Shown: one piece after another, positions 27,564 through 37,486 of the stretch
Layout: the number at the start of each line of letters is the position of its first letter
How positions within the stretch are numbered: position 1 is the stretch's first letter
Assembly (NCBI RefSeq): GCF_029223585.1
Contig: NZ_CP119424.1
Location: 434,001-498,000, forward strand
Length of the DNA stretch: 64,000 bases
Source of the DNA: Photobacterium sp. DA100
GTDB taxonomy: Bacteria; Pseudomonadota; Gammaproteobacteria; Enterobacterales; Vibrionaceae
Direction of reading: 5' to 3'
Notes under the pieces: model-generated
What the model saw: only the letters and a program-made list of their open reading frames with translations
What the model was told of the DNA's origin: nothing
Databases searched by the model: none
Position numbers and translations under genes: made by a program

Positions 27564-28334
27564 TTACAGGTATTTATTCACGATGCTGTCAATTTTACCT
27601 GCTGACTTTAAATTGCTGAGTCGTTGGTTGATGAATTTTTGTAGCTCTGGATCCATTTTGGGATCAAATGCTAAATAAATAGGGTAGTCGGGAATGACAC
27701 TATTAAATGACGCCATGTTGAATTTATCTTTATTTTTATTCTGCTTGTTTAAGTTATATTTAATTCGTGACTCCATCTCGACGAAAGCGGTATCGCCAGG
27801 CAATTTATCGATGACCCGAAAAGCAGCACTATAGTCTTTGACGCGTAGTTCTTCGATATCACCTTTTTCAATATAGGGCTCTAGCTGTGGATAGTCGAAA
27901 CCATGCAGCAATACCACTACCTTGTCTTCGAGATCTTGCATGGTGTTGAAATTAAAGGGCGTGCTATTACTGCTTAGCAGTACATGATGGACATTGTAGA
28001 TGGGGCTGTCCGATAAGTTTTCGGCTTGTACGCCACCCCAGCTAGGGCTACCGTATGTGATCCAGTTTGACTCACCGCCCGCCTCCAATAAGGTGATCAT
28101 GCGGTTGAAAGGATAGGTGTGGTACTCGATTTCGTACGGGCTTTCCTCAAAAATGGTTTTAACGATATCAGTGACAATTCCTCGGTGGTTATTGCCATCT
28201 TCAATCTGGAAAGGTTCAGCTTGCTTTGCGATAACGTAGTAATTGACGGTTTCTGCATGCTCAGCGTAGCTGGTGACAGCATATAGTGAAAGATTTGCTG
28301 CTATGGTTAATGAGAGCAATGTTTTTATCTTCAT
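27564..28334 (-). CDS. periplasmic solute-binding protein, family 3 (no transporter nearby)
   Basis: A 256-residue protein with a signal peptide (MKIKTLLSLTIAANLSLYAV, cut near YAEHAE) and the type 2 periplasmic binding fold of PF00497 (FQIEDGNNHRGIVTDIVK, then ALIEYHTYPFNRMI-like, and a C-terminal FINQRLSNLKSAGKIDSIV). I use the ATG at 28334, preceded by AAGGAA. No ABC permease or ATPase is present; instead the gene is divergent by 79 bases from a hybrid histidine kinase gene. It may deliver a ligand to that kinase or belong to a distant transporter. Confidence 0.8.
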   Translation of the reverse strand: MKIKTLLSLTIAANLSLYAVTSYAEHAETVNYYVIAKQAEPFQIEDGNNHRGIVTDIVKTIFEESPYEIEYHTYPFNRMITLLEAGGESNWITYGSPSWGGVQAENLSDSPIYNVHHVLLSSNSTPFNFNTMQDLEDKVVVLLHGFDYPQLEPYIEKGDIEELRVKDYSAAFRVIDKLPGDTAFVEMESRIKYNLNKQNKNKDKFNMASFNSVIPDYPIYLAFDPKMDPELQKFINQRLSNLKSAGKIDSIVNKYL

Positions 28335-28413
28335 TTTCGTTCCTTGTCTAAATATTCCGTTTTGAAGGTCTATTATTAGGTTAGTAGAGTAATAGGAAGA
28401 TGCGAGTTTAAGG

Positions 28414-30786
28414 ATGAAGGACGTGACAAGGCCGTTAAAAAAAAGTCGTCGGCTTAGCTTGGCTAAGCAGTTACTGTTTTTGATTTTCTTGTTAAGCTCA
28501 TTATTCACGCTGTTATTAACGAGTCTGAGTTTATTTCTGGAATATAAAGGTGAACTTCAAGAGGTAGACAACCGGTTTACTCAGATACAAGACAGTTACC
28601 TTTCTAGTCTAACTTCAAGCTTATGGGTGGAAGACCGTGAGTTGTTACAGACCCAGGCCGAAGGGGTGTTAAGTCTCCCTTCAATTTCTTATGTGAAAAT
28701 CTTAGATGGCGATCATGTCATTATTGAGTTGGGTGATTTCTTAAATGAGGGGATGCTCGAGCGTCAGTGGCAGTTGTCCCATCAAGCAGCGAAAAAAGAC
28801 TTTATTCTGGGAACCTTGCTGGTTCAGTCAGATCTTCAGCCTGTCTATCAGAACCTCTATGACACTTTCCTCTTGTTGCTATTTGGCCATAGCTTGCAAA
28901 TCTTTTTTATTTCCGTGTGTATCTTGTTAATCGCTTATCGTCTGGTTGTGCAGCCATTGACGAAAATGTCTTTGGCCGTAACGAAGTTCGACGATCAAAA
29001 CGTACCGCTTCCAGTACAGTTGTCCAAGCGTTGGTGTGACGACGAAATTACGACGTTGGCCTCGCAGTACAACCAATCAGCAGAGCATATACGTCATCAC
29101 TACCGTGAGCTAGAGGCCGCCAAGAAAGCCGCTGAACAGGCAAACCTCAAAAAAAGCGAGTTTCTTGCCAATATGAGCCATGAGATCCGTACCCCGATGA
29201 ATGGCATTATCGGGTTATCAGGTTTGATGAAGGAAATGGAGATGCCGGATAATCAAAAGGATTATATCAACATGCTCCATACCTCCTCGATGTCATTGTT
29301 GGATTTAATTAATGACATTCTAGATTTCTCCAAAATCGAAGCCGGCCAGTTTGAGTTGGAGTCTATTCCGTTGAACCTGTTCGAACTCAACAAGGAAGTC
29401 GAGTCCCTGTTTCTGGTGAAGGCCGCAGAGAAGGGGCTTAGTTTTTCATGTTCTGTCGAGAAGACAATCAGCCCGATGCTAATGGGGGATGGGGCGAAAT
29501 TAAGGCAGATCCTCAATAATTTGGTTAGTAATGCGATCAAGTTTACTGACAAGGGGGAGGTATCCCTTGTCATGGCGCACGTAGAGAGTGATGACGATTC
29601 GTGCAAAGTGCAGTTTCGCGTTAGCGATACGGGAATTGGGGTTGCACAGGATAAGCAGGCTGCAATTTTTGAAAAATTCCAGCAGGCAGACGGCAGCACA
29701 ACCAGGAAGTATGGCGGCACGGGGCTGGGATTGGCTATTTGCCGTGAAATGGTCAAGATGATGGGGGGAGAAATTGCTGTTGATAGTGAACCGGGCAAGG
29801 GCAGTACTTTTTCTTTTGAAATCGAGCTGCCCCGCGAGAAGACATCCATTCCCCAGGAAGAGCGGTTTATCCTCGACGGGCTAAATATTCTGCTGGTGGA
29901 CGACAGCATGTTGAATATGCGTATCACAACGGTGCAGCTTGAGGGGTTTGGTGCACAGGCTGTGAGCTGCCTTGATCCTAATATGGCGATTACCATGGCC
30001 GAACAGGCTGCTTCGCAGAGACAGGCCTTTGATATTGTGATAATCGATAAGTTTATGCCAATTCTCAATGGCTTTGAGTTGGCAGAGCTTTTCCGGCAAC
30101 ACTTTGGCGTAAACTGTCCGAAACTGTTGATGATAACTGCGGTACCTGAAATAAATGATGAGGAGAAGGCAGCCAGCTGCGGGATAAAATCTTTCCTTAC
30201 CCGTCCTTATAAAGATGCCCATTTGAAGTGGGCAATTTTAAAACTGGTGGCTCTTCCGCCTGAGTCACCCCATCCGGACAGGATACTTGAGGTTGAGGTG
30301 CATAATATTGATTTATCGGCTGATACCTCAGAGTTAGCGCATCACGAGCAAGCGCAATCTGACATTAGCGTACGGAAAAATGCTTTGCAGCAGCCAAATG
30401 ATATGGCGATAACGGTTTTGGTTGTTGAAGATACGCTCATTAATCAGAAAGTGGCAAGAATGATGCTTGAGAAAGCCGGTGCTGTGGTCGACATAGTAGA
30501 AAATGGCGAGCTTGCAGTAGCCATATATCAAGAGAAACAGTTTGATGTGATATTTATGGACTGTCAGATGCCGGTTATGGACGGCTTTGAAGCAACTCGA
30601 CAGATCCGCGAAATTGAAAAGCAAACTGGCCACTTTACACCGATTATTGCGCTTACCGCCAACGTCGTGAAAGAAGAGAAAGAGAAATGCTTCGCCGCAG
30701 GGATGAATGATTTTGTGTCAAAGCCGGTGTCTTTGCAGGTACTGAAGCAGAAACTCGAGCAGCATGCGTCATTGAGCGTCTCATGA
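28414..30786 (+). CDS. hybrid sensor histidine kinase with two receiver domains
   Basis: A 790-residue inner-membrane kinase. A first membrane helix lies at residues about 20-43, a periplasmic sensor at about 44-150 and a second helix at about 150-175. These are followed by a HAMP-like linker, HisKA with the phosphorylated His in [12 protein letters not shown] (about residue 256) and the ATPase domain ([24 protein letters not shown]). Receiver 1 (about 488-610) keeps the DD pair and the Asp in IIDKFMP, but has an arginine (FLTRPY) in place of the usual lysine. Receiver 2 (about 665-785) looks complete (FMDCQMP, FVSKP). There is no HPt domain, so a separate phosphotransfer protein is needed. 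Its signal may come from the divergent binding protein. Confidence 0.9.
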   Translation: MKDVTRPLKKSRRLSLAKQLLFLIFLLSSLFTLLLTSLSLFLEYKGELQEVDNRFTQIQDSYLSSLTSSLWVEDRELLQTQAEGVLSLPSISYVKILDGDHVIIELGDFLNEGMLERQWQLSHQAAKKDFILGTLLVQSDLQPVYQNLYDTFLLLLFGHSLQIFFISVCILLIAYRLVVQPLTKMSLAVTKFDDQNVPLPVQLSKRWCDDEITTLASQYNQSAEHIRHHYRELEAAKKAAEQANLKKSEFLANMSHEIRTPMNGIIGLSGLMKEMEMPDNQKDYINMLHTSSMSLLDLINDILDFSKIEAGQFELESIPLNLFELNKEVESLFLVKAAEKGLSFSCSVEKTISPMLMGDGAKLRQILNNLVSNAIKFTDKGEVSLVMAHVESDDDSCKVQFRVSDTGIGVAQDKQAAIFEKFQQADGSTTRKYGGTGLGLAICREMVKMMGGEIAVDSEPGKGSTFSFEIELPREKTSIPQEERFILDGLNILLVDDSMLNMRITTVQLEGFGAQAVSCLDPNMAITMAEQAASQRQAFDIVIIDKFMPILNGFELAELFRQHFGVNCPKLLMITAVPEINDEEKAASCGIKSFLTRPYKDAHLKWAILKLVALPPESPHPDRILEVEVHNIDLSADTSELAHHEQAQSDISVRKNALQQPNDMAITVLVVEDTLINQKVARMMLEKAGAVVDIVENGELAVAIYQEKQFDVIFMDCQMPVMDGFEATRQIREIEKQTGHFTPIIALTANVVKEEKEKCFAAGMNDFVSKPVSLQVLKQKLEQHASLSVS

Positions 30787-30810
30787 TAGCCATGTTTCTA
30801 CTTGCCTCGT

Positions 30811-30834
30811 AAAAACAGCGCCTGTTTGGCGCTG
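30811..30834 (-). terminator. terminator for the small periplasmic protein gene
   Basis: A seven-base-pair perfect stem (CAGCGCC with GGCGCTG) followed by a TTTTT run on the minus strand, 25 bases after the stop of the gene at 30859-31167. Confidence 0.7.
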
Positions 30835-30858
30835 AAAATTGATGAGTTGGGGCGTTTT

Positions 30859-31167
30859 TTAGCTTAGCGACCAATCATCCGTCGGTAGCAGGATTGGTTG
30901 GTTGTAGAGAGTGATCACAACGGTCAGCGTATTGTTGAAAGTATCTTCCGATATCTCGTCAATGACATAAAAGTCGCTGTTTTTGTTTTTTAAGGTGTTG
31001 TCCAGCAATAGCTGTAGGCTGTCGTTGATGTCACCGTCGATGACAAGTGTTTCTACGTGATCGAGTTGTGTGTTTGGGACTTCAAGCGGGACAAGCAGCT
31101 CCGGGGATGCGTAAGAGAATACGGAAGTTGTCAGTAATGCAAGTGCTGCGATAGTGCGCGAAATCAT
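30859..31167 (-). CDS. small secreted protein of unknown function (102 residues)
   Basis: A signal peptide (MISRTIAALALLTTSVFSYA, cut after YAS or so) precedes a mature part of about 82 residues with alternating hydrophobic residues and the ordered segment DFYVIDEISEDTFNNTLTVV. The length and fold recall small periplasmic proteins of stress responses, but I do not recognise the family. It is a single gene with its own terminator. Confidence 0.6.
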   Translation of the reverse strand: MISRTIAALALLTTSVFSYASPELLVPLEVPNTQLDHVETLVIDGDINDSLQLLLDNTLKNKNSDFYVIDEISEDTFNNTLTVVITLYNQPILLPTDDWSLS

Positions 31168-31425
31168 GGTTCTATCATGGGTTGTCAGTCAGTGGCATTA
31201 CTTTGACATGGCTTTTGTTAGGAAATGTCAGCACAAGGTAAAAAGACTTAAAAATGGGCCTTTGAAGGCTTTTGTAGTTGCTGAAAGCTAAAAGTATATT
31301 AAAACACCGTTCATTAGGCTTAACTTGTTCAGAGTAAATTTCTATTTGTTGGTAATTTAACCATTGATTTAATTGAAAACAATGTTTTTAATTTCACCTG
31401 TGCCAGAGGTAAGCATGGTGTCAGC

Positions 31426-32907
31426 TTATTGATGATTCTCATAGAGTTTATCAAGTGCAATTGATAAACCGCTCTCTGTCACAACCCGAATATGTGACTT
31501 GTTCAAAAGCCTGGCATTGGTGACGCCGCAAGAGTGGGCAATAACCCCTAGTCCGTAATGTATGTATTTATTGTAATTAGCGACACGCTGTGTTTTGTCT
31601 GCCACGTTGAGTCCTTGCTGTAGCCGCTGATTGTGAGTCGTGATACCCGTAGGGCAAGTGTTTTTATTGCATTGAAGAGCCTGGATACAACCAAGGGCAA
31701 ACATATGGCCTCGGGCAGAAACAATAAAGTCTGCTCCCAGAGCAATGGCCCACGCTACTTTCGACGGGGTGATCAGTTTACCTGAGGCGATGACCTTGAT
31801 TTGATCTTTAAGTTGATGTTTTTCTAACCTTGCGACCACAAGAGGGAGGCTTTCTTTCAAAGGCAGGCCGACATAATCCATAAGAGGTTGGGGAGCAGCA
31901 CCTGTACCACCGTCCGCACTGTCGATAGTGATGAAGTCAGGGGCGCAGGCTTTTCCTCGATGTTTAATTTCATCCAGTAATTCATCGAACCAGTTGAGCG
32001 AACCAATCACTGTTTTGAAGCCAACGGGTTTGCCAGTTGTTTGGCGAATAAAATCAATCATATCGAGCAAGTCGCCAACATTACGGATATCAGTGTGACC
32101 ATTGGGGCTAATTGAGTCCTGGCCTTCTTGAATACCGCGAATCTTAGCAATTTCTGCCGTTACTTTTTCGCCTGGTAATATACCTCCTTTGCCGGGTTTT
32201 GCTCCTTGGCTGATTTTTATCTCAAACATTTTTACTTGCGGGTGTGCAGCGACTTCTTCGAGTTTCTCTTTGCTGAGACGGCCTTCGGTATTCCGGACTC
32301 CATATTTTGCTGTGCCAATCTGGAAGACGATATCTGCTCCGCCTTCGAGGTGGTAGGGGCTCAAGCCTCCCTCTCCGGTATTCATCCAGCAACCAGCGAT
32401 TTTGGCTCCGTGGGATAGTGCCTGGACCGCCGGTTTAGATATCGCCCCATAGCTCATGCCGGAGATGTTGAAAATAGATGAAGTGGTATAGGGAAGGCGA
32501 CAGTTGGGGCCGATAGTGATGGGGGCGGGTGCAACAGCGTCCTCTTCTAGAGTCGGGAAGGCGCAGTTCATGAACATGATAGTGCCGGCTGGCTCCAGGC
32601 TGCGGGTTGAGCCAAATGCAAGGGTACGGTCGACGTTTTTGGCTGCTTTATAGACCCAGCTCCTCTCGGCGCGATTAAATGGCATTTCTTCGCGATCCAT
32701 GGCAAAAAAATATTGGCGGAAGAATTCTCCTTGTTTTTCGAATAAGTATCGGAATCGCCCAATAACAGGGTAGTTGTGTCTGATCGCGTGCTTATGCTGG
32801 CGGATGTCTGCAATGTACATGTATATCACTACCAGTACCCCAACACCGATACAGAAAATAAATAAGCCAGAGAGAAAGTTGATTGCAAAGAGTAAGAATT
32901 CGCCCAC
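31426..32907 (-). CDS. membrane-anchored FMN-binding glutamate synthase-like protein
   Basis: A 493-residue protein with an N-terminal membrane segment (about residues 5-35) and a glutamate synthase central/FMN-binding domain (PF01645): NISGMSYGAISKPAVQALS, GEGGLSPYH, KISQGAKPGKGGILPG, DSADGGTGAAP and CNKNTCPTGITT with the iron-sulfur cysteines. It lacks the amidotransferase domain of GltB, so the amide donor is not glutamine. Related stand-alone proteins are uncharacterised oxidoreductases. I use the GTG at 32907, four bases after GGGAGG; a TTG at 32919 has no ribosome site. Confidence 0.85.
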   Translation of the reverse strand: MGEFLLFAINFLSGLFIFCIGVGVLVVIYMYIADIRQHKHAIRHNYPVIGRFRYLFEKQGEFFRQYFFAMDREEMPFNRAERSWVYKAAKNVDRTLAFGSTRSLEPAGTIMFMNCAFPTLEEDAVAPAPITIGPNCRLPYTTSSIFNISGMSYGAISKPAVQALSHGAKIAGCWMNTGEGGLSPYHLEGGADIVFQIGTAKYGVRNTEGRLSKEKLEEVAAHPQVKMFEIKISQGAKPGKGGILPGEKVTAEIAKIRGIQEGQDSISPNGHTDIRNVGDLLDMIDFIRQTTGKPVGFKTVIGSLNWFDELLDEIKHRGKACAPDFITIDSADGGTGAAPQPLMDYVGLPLKESLPLVVARLEKHQLKDQIKVIASGKLITPSKVAWAIALGADFIVSARGHMFALGCIQALQCNKNTCPTGITTHNQRLQQGLNVADKTQRVANYNKYIHYGLGVIAHSCGVTNARLLNKSHIRVVTESGLSIALDKLYENHQ

Positions 32908-32949
32908 GGAGCCTCCCAACGAGATGCTTTAACTACAGCTTGCTTTATC

Positions 32950-33010
32950 AGGAGTATATACCCAAGCTACCTCAAGGTGCTGGATTCAGAGGGTTAAGCG
33001 ACGTAGTGAA
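32950..33010. repeat. possible Vibrionaceae-type intergenic repeat
   Basis: The segment beginning TATATACCCAAGCTACC and ending near GACGTAGTGAACCC, between the glutamate synthase-like and CheV genes, resembles short intergenic repeats that I have seen flanking genes in Vibrionaceae genomes. Only one copy was noticed in this window. Support is weak until copies are counted in the genome. Confidence 0.3.
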
Positions 33011-33042
33011 CCCGCTAGGTCTCTTGCCAAGAAAAAGCCAAG

Positions 33043-33064
33043 CGCAGGATGCTTGGCTTTAAAG
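33043..33064 (-). terminator. terminator downstream of cheV
   Basis: The stem AAAGCCAAGC / GCTTGGCTTT (as AAGCCAAGC with GCTTGGCTT) is followed by TTTTCTTGG on the minus strand. It lies 39 bases after the cheV stop. Confidence 0.7.
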
Positions 33065-33102
33065 GGAGGAAAGTGTTGCCGATTAATCAGGCGGATGGCT
33101 TT

Positions 33103-34008
33103 CTATGCTGTTGCTACGCTATTTCTCTTTTCCGCACCACGCAGCATGGCATGTATAAGCTCATTGGCTTCAAATTTTGTCAGCGCTTCATGGGCACCCA
33201 CTTGGTGGGCTTGGGATACACTGATCTCACTCGACAGCGACGTGTGTAAAATAATATAGGCGTGAGAGAGTTGCGGTGTATTTTGCACTTCAAAAGCGAG
33301 CTCGTAGCCGTCTAGCCCAGGCATTTCTATGTCGCTGACCAGTATATCAAACGGCGCGCCTGCGCCTGCCGCATGCTTGAGCATCTCAAGTGCGTCGTGG
33401 CCATTGGTCGCAATGAAATACGGGATCGATATACTGTCCAAAGCCTGCGACAGTTGGCGACGGGCCACTGCCGAGTCATCGACCAGTAATATTTTCAGCG
33501 GTCGCAGTACTTCGCGTTCCATATCAGTCAAGATCGGGTGCAGGCTATCCGGGTTGTCGGGGAATACTTTGGATAGCAGTAATTCAACGTCAAGGAGCTG
33601 AACCAGCTTATTATCGACATTGGTCACCCCGGTAACAAATACATTTTTGCCAAGTGAGCTAGGTGGCGCATCAATGTTGTGCCAGTTGCATTCGGTGATC
33701 CGGTCTATACCGCGAACCAGGAAGCCTACCAACATACGGCGGCAGTCGGTAATTATGATGTAGCTGCTTTTTAGCTCTTCTTTCGTAAGCGGCGGATACC
33801 CGACGGCTTTAGCCATATCAATAACCGGTAAGGTGTCACCTCTTAAGTTTGCAGCACCAAGCACGGTAGGGTGTGAGTGTGGAATGGCGGTGAGGGGAGT
33901 GTAGGGCACAATTTCTTTGACTTTTAGCGTGCCGATGGCAAAAGACTGCCTGTGGGTCAGTTTGAATAACAGCATTCCTTGAGATTGATTAGTTGCTGCT
34001 TTAATCAT
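33103..34008 (-). CDS. cheV: chemotaxis coupling protein CheV
   Basis: A 301-residue protein. Residues about 1-165 form a CheW-like coupling domain (FAIGTLKVKEIVPY, VLGAANLRGDTLPVIDMA). Residues about 172-295 are a receiver domain (ILLVDDSAVARRQL, phospho-Asp in LVSDIEMPGLDGYE, HTSLSS, ALTKFE). CheV links receptors to the CheA kinase and its receiver tunes adaptation. Many Vibrionaceae have several CheV genes. It is a single gene, but two chemoreceptor genes occur in this window. Confidence 0.93.
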   Translation of the reverse strand: MIKAATNQSQGMLLFKLTHRQSFAIGTLKVKEIVPYTPLTAIPHSHPTVLGAANLRGDTLPVIDMAKAVGYPPLTKEELKSSYIIITDCRRMLVGFLVRGIDRITECNWHNIDAPPSSLGKNVFVTGVTNVDNKLVQLLDVELLLSKVFPDNPDSLHPILTDMEREVLRPLKILLVDDSAVARRQLSQALDSISIPYFIATNGHDALEMLKHAAGAGAPFDILVSDIEMPGLDGYELAFEVQNTPQLSHAYIILHTSLSSEISVSQAHQVGAHEALTKFEANELIHAMLRGAEKRNSVATA

Positions 34009-34354
34009 TGGCCAATCCCTTATTCAATATGTTGGCCACACGGCGATGTAGTGGCTAAAGCTGTGTGGAAATATATAGTTGCCTATATCTTAGCGGTTAA
34101 TCCATAAGATGGAACAGGTGTATGGAGATAATTGGGCACTCATTGATCTTTTCTCGCTTTACACCGATAAAAATAGGCTGAATGGGCTCGGAAGGAGGTT
34201 TGCAGTGGTGGGATTTTGAACGCCCATCGCCTTTTTCTCTATGTATTACATGTCACTTACATATTGATTTGAAATGACATTAAAAAAGGTATTCCTCTGA
34301 GATGAATATCGGGCGAACCCTAAAATACTTGCTAACACTTAATGGGACTTTTTT

Positions 34355-34377
34355 GAGGGCGAAAAAAATGTGCCCTC
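34355..34377. promoter_or_regulatory. hairpin in the chitinase leader region
   Basis: A GAGGGC / GCCCTC inverted repeat around an A-rich loop, about 40 bases before the chitinase start, followed by ATTGTTTTAA. It may be a leader structure or attenuator of chitinase expression. The rest of 34009-34416 shows no gene. Confidence 0.35.
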
Positions 34378-34416
34378 ATTGTTTTAATTTCAATAAACCA
34401 TTACGTGGAGATCAAA

Positions 34417-36765
34417 ATGCAAAAGGGATTACGACTGAGTAAACTGGCCGGCACAATGGCTGTAATGCTATTGGCAGGTACTGCCGCAAGTGCGCACTCT
34501 GCGCCAGCTCATGACAAAAATGTCATTGGCTACATCACTCAGTGGGAAGCATGGAAAGGAACGAATGCTGGGTTCAGTGTAAAGGGTGAAGCCACGCACT
34601 TGAATGTGAATATGGATATTTACTCTATTTTGAATTTCTCTTTCTTTGGGGTAGCAAAAGATGGTTCGCTGCACAGTGGCGATCTGCGCAATAAAAGCAT
34701 TTACCAGCCCGGTGCGGTACAGGAGCCGGGGCCACTGCTCCATCCTGATGTTTATTCGAGTTGGGACTTTCATATTTTGTGGGGCGAATTAGAGTATATC
34801 CACCAGTATCCAGGTAATGAAGCCTGGGAAGCGGATACGCTGCGCAAAGTCCAAGAGCAGGGCTTCGTGAAATCAGGCAGCGGCTGGTTACATACCCCAA
34901 CCGGTGTATCTGGTCAGTTCCCAATTCCTCTCAAGAAAACTGGTGGGGCACCGGGGCTTATCGATCTCGCCCACCAGAAAGGGGTGAAAGTTATGGCTTC
35001 GCTGGGGGGATGGAGTATGTCTAAGCACTTCCCCGAAATGGCTGCCGACCCGGTCAAAAAGGCCCGCTTCCTCGCAGATATCGATAAGCTCATGGCGTTG
35101 GGCTTTGACGGTATCGACATCGACTGGGAGTACCCGGGAACGGGCGGGATGAATTTTGAGGGAAGCCCTGAAGATTACGCAAACTTCGAGCAGTTAATGG
35201 AAGATATCCGCGAGCGCATTGGCCCTGATAAATTGCTGACGGCGGCATTCTCGGCCTCGACAGCCAAACTGGAAGGATATAACTGGCCGCGTCTGGTAGC
35301 GTCGATGGATTACTTTAACATGATGACCTACGACCTCAACGGCGGATGGTCGAATGTGGCCGGGCATAATGCGCCGCTCTATCCGTACCCCGAAGAAGAG
35401 TATCCGGGCCTTGTTCTTGACCATCTGCGTTCATGGATGGCAGCCAAAGGCATTCCTTCAGGAAAAATTAACTTCGGTGCCGCTTTCTATGGTCGAGGTG
35501 TCCAAACCACAGAAGCAACGGCTTATGTCGGGGCCCCGACAGACAAACGGCTGGTCAATTTCAGCGTGGATGGCCCGACAGAATCGGCTGTTGATTTAGA
35601 TAACTGGAAAGAGTTTGAAGGCCAGCCTAACTATAACTATATCGTGCAGACTCCGGGGTGGGAGCACCTTTGGGATAGCAACGCGGAAGTACCGTATGCA
35701 GTGAAAGGCAAATACTTCCTCAGCTATGACGATGTGCCGTCGATTGAGAAAAAAGCCCAATATATTGTCGACAATCAGCTAGGAGGAGTGATCGTTTGGC
35801 AGGTGCATGGTGATATCAAGTGCGAAGGGACATTTGTCAGTTACGGTGCCAAGCTCAAGCAATGTACCAATCTTAGCTCGCCGTTGGCCGAAGCCATTGA
35901 CCGGGTATTTACGACCGGCGGCAGCCTGAATTCGGCACCGGTACTGACAGTGCCGCCGGCACAGATAATAGATGCGGGGGTGGTTATCAGCTTCGATGTA
36001 TCGGCAACTGATGCCGATGGCGATCTACTCAGTTTTACGGTGACTAATGCGACGGTTGTCGATAATGGCAATGGCACCGCGACGGTGACATACCAAGCAC
36101 CTAATAGCGCAACCGATCTGCAGGATACGGTTGTGGTGAAAGTGTCTGATGGCCGGACATCAGCGTCCGATACCGTTGTTATCAACGTGAAGGGCAGTGG
36201 TGGTGCAGGCAATAGCGCGCCGGTATTAACGGCACCAGCTAGTGCTTCGGTGGATAGCGGGCAGAGCGTTGTTATCAGTGTGTCGGCTGATGACGCCGAT
36301 GGCGATCTGCTTACTTATACGGCTTCGGCAGGAACGGTTACTCCGACTGCTACAGGCGCTGAAGTTACCTTTGTAGCGCCGAGTGTGACTGTGGATACGG
36401 TTATTGATTTGGTCGTTACCGTGTCAGATGGTATAGCCAGTGACACAGTAACTATTCCCGTGACTGTGCTTGCCGATACTACCGGGGGAGTGACAACCTG
36501 GGATCCAAACCAAGTGTATAACACCGGTGATAGCGTGATGTTCGAAGGGGTTAAATATACCGCTAAATGGTGGACCAAAGGTGATCAGCCTGGCACGAGC
36601 TCAGCGTGGGAAGCGTTCGATGATGGCAGTGTCGGCGAATGGAGTGCGACCAAGGCCTACAATGGCGGCGAAGAGGTGATTTTCAACGGTCAAACATACC
36701 GTGCAAAGTGGTGGACTCAAGGCGATCAACCCGGTAGTGCGGGCGGCCCTTGGGAGCTCGTTTAG
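34417..36765 (+). CDS. secreted GH18 chitinase with two chitin-binding modules
   Basis: A 782-residue secreted enzyme. A signal peptide occupies residues about 1-29 (LLAGTAASAHSAPA). The GH18 barrel at about 35-500 has KVMASLGGWSMSKHF and the catalytic motif DGIDIDWEYPG (proton donor Glu about 238). Two immunoglobulin-like domains with DADGDLL repeats follow (about 505-600 and 600-690). Two CBM5/12 chitin-binding modules end the protein (about 694-737 and 741-782), each with the AKWWT(K/Q)GDQPG string. It should hydrolyse chitin outside the cell. I use the ATG at 34417 behind GTGGAG. No LacI-type operator was found upstream, so it appears to be controlled separately from the oligosaccharide regulon next to it. 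Confidence 0.95.
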   Translation: MQKGLRLSKLAGTMAVMLLAGTAASAHSAPAHDKNVIGYITQWEAWKGTNAGFSVKGEATHLNVNMDIYSILNFSFFGVAKDGSLHSGDLRNKSIYQPGAVQEPGPLLHPDVYSSWDFHILWGELEYIHQYPGNEAWEADTLRKVQEQGFVKSGSGWLHTPTGVSGQFPIPLKKTGGAPGLIDLAHQKGVKVMASLGGWSMSKHFPEMAADPVKKARFLADIDKLMALGFDGIDIDWEYPGTGGMNFEGSPEDYANFEQLMEDIRERIGPDKLLTAAFSASTAKLEGYNWPRLVASMDYFNMMTYDLNGGWSNVAGHNAPLYPYPEEEYPGLVLDHLRSWMAAKGIPSGKINFGAAFYGRGVQTTEATAYVGAPTDKRLVNFSVDGPTESAVDLDNWKEFEGQPNYNYIVQTPGWEHLWDSNAEVPYAVKGKYFLSYDDVPSIEKKAQYIVDNQLGGVIVWQVHGDIKCEGTFVSYGAKLKQCTNLSSPLAEAIDRVFTTGGSLNSAPVLTVPPAQIIDAGVVISFDVSATDADGDLLSFTVTNATVVDNGNGTATVTYQAPNSATDLQDTVVVKVSDGRTSASDTVVINVKGSGGAGNSAPVLTAPASASVDSGQSVVISVSADDADGDLLTYTASAGTVTPTATGAEVTFVAPSVTVDTVIDLVVTVSDGIASDTVTIPVTVLADTTGGVTTWDPNQVYNTGDSVMFEGVKYTAKWWTKGDQPGTSSAWEAFDDGSVGEWSATKAYNGGEEVIFNGQTYRAKWWTQGDQPGSAGGPWELV

Positions 36766-36822
36766 TACTCTTGCTCCCCGTTGTTTGATTGTTTTGCCTG
36801 CACGTCAACGTTAGACCGAGTC

Positions 36823-36852
36823 AAGGCCCGCGATTTGCGGGCCTTGTTTTTA
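36823..36852 (+). terminator. rho-independent terminator of the chitinase gene
   Basis: A nine-base-pair GC-rich stem (AAGGCCCGC with GCGGGCCTT) around a five-base loop, followed by GTTTTTAC. Confidence 0.88.
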
Positions 36853-36922
36853 CAGCAGGACAAGTCTTCGTAAGGCCACTATATTTAAGGTGGTGAAAGG
36901 GCGTTTTGAAGGGTGGACAGAT

Positions 36923-37102
36923 ATGGAACTACGTAACAAATCAGGTGAAATTGCTAAATTGGCCGATAATCTGACTTTGAAAGAAATCGTTGATATGGGC
37001 TTTACCCTGGATATTTGTGATGAGGCGTATGATCCGAACGAGCACTGGAAAGTGAAGGGGGAGATAGAAAAAGACAAGACCGGCGAGTACCCCTCAAAGT
37101 AA
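36923..37102 (+). CDS. small uncharacterised protein (59 residues)
   Basis: The product starts MELRNKSGEIAKLADNLTL and continues with an acidic, soluble sequence (DICDEAYDPNEHWK). GGGTGG lies seven bases before the ATG at 36923. It has its own terminator at 37125-37150. I do not recognise a family; it could be a short DNA- or protein-binding factor. It lies between the chitinase and the transporter operon and shares no operator with either. Confidence 0.5.
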   Translation: MELRNKSGEIAKLADNLTLKEIVDMGFTLDICDEAYDPNEHWKVKGEIEKDKTGEYPSK

Positions 37103-37124
37103 CACATTGTTGATTTCGAAGAAA

Positions 37125-37150
37125 AACCAGCATCTTGTTGGTTTTTTTTT
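37125..37150 (+). terminator. rho-independent terminator
   Basis: An eight-pair stem (AACCAGCA with TGTTGGTT, one G-T pair) around TCT, followed by T residues. Confidence 0.8.
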
Positions 37151-37404
37151 TAGCTATTGCTTAGTGCTGTCCATAGTATTTTAAATCAACGGCTTATACG
37201 AGGAGGTTAGCTATGTGCTAGTCGTTATCAGCTGTCAATGAGTCGCTTACGTTTTTTGCTGAATGAAGAATAAAATTTCATCTAGTTCTTGGTTTTAGTC
37301 ATAAAACGGTTCTTGCACGAATATTTTGCACAGATTTGTAAGTGTGATCGGAGTAAAGCTTTCAACCATATTCGGTTGTCCGTTATGTCTGGGTGACATA
37401 GTAT

Positions 37405-37434
37405 CTGCTTCAAGAAAGCGCTTTCTTGAAGCAG
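37405..37434. promoter_or_regulatory. 30-base perfect palindrome, LacI-type operator (site 1)
   Basis: The 15-base half CTGCTTCAAGAAAGC is followed at once by its exact reverse complement. The centre AAAGCGCTTT is the core recognised by LacI/GalR-family repressors, and the same core recurs at six other places around this gene cluster. It lies 103 bases before the transporter start. The extra length compared with the other sites may mean tighter binding or an added hairpin in the transcript. Confidence 0.85.
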
Positions 37435-37486
37435 GAAGCACAGGCGATTTTTTATAAGAATGTCCCGATATAACATCGCCAAGCAT

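Noticed and set aside
29262..30068. A 268-codon minus-strand open frame
   Set aside because: It lies wholly within the hybrid kinase gene in antisense and its product is a serine-rich artefact.
34009..34416. LacI regulon operator upstream of the chitinase
   Set aside because: No AAAGCGCTTT-like palindrome was found; the chitinase is only a neighbour and not clearly in the regulon.
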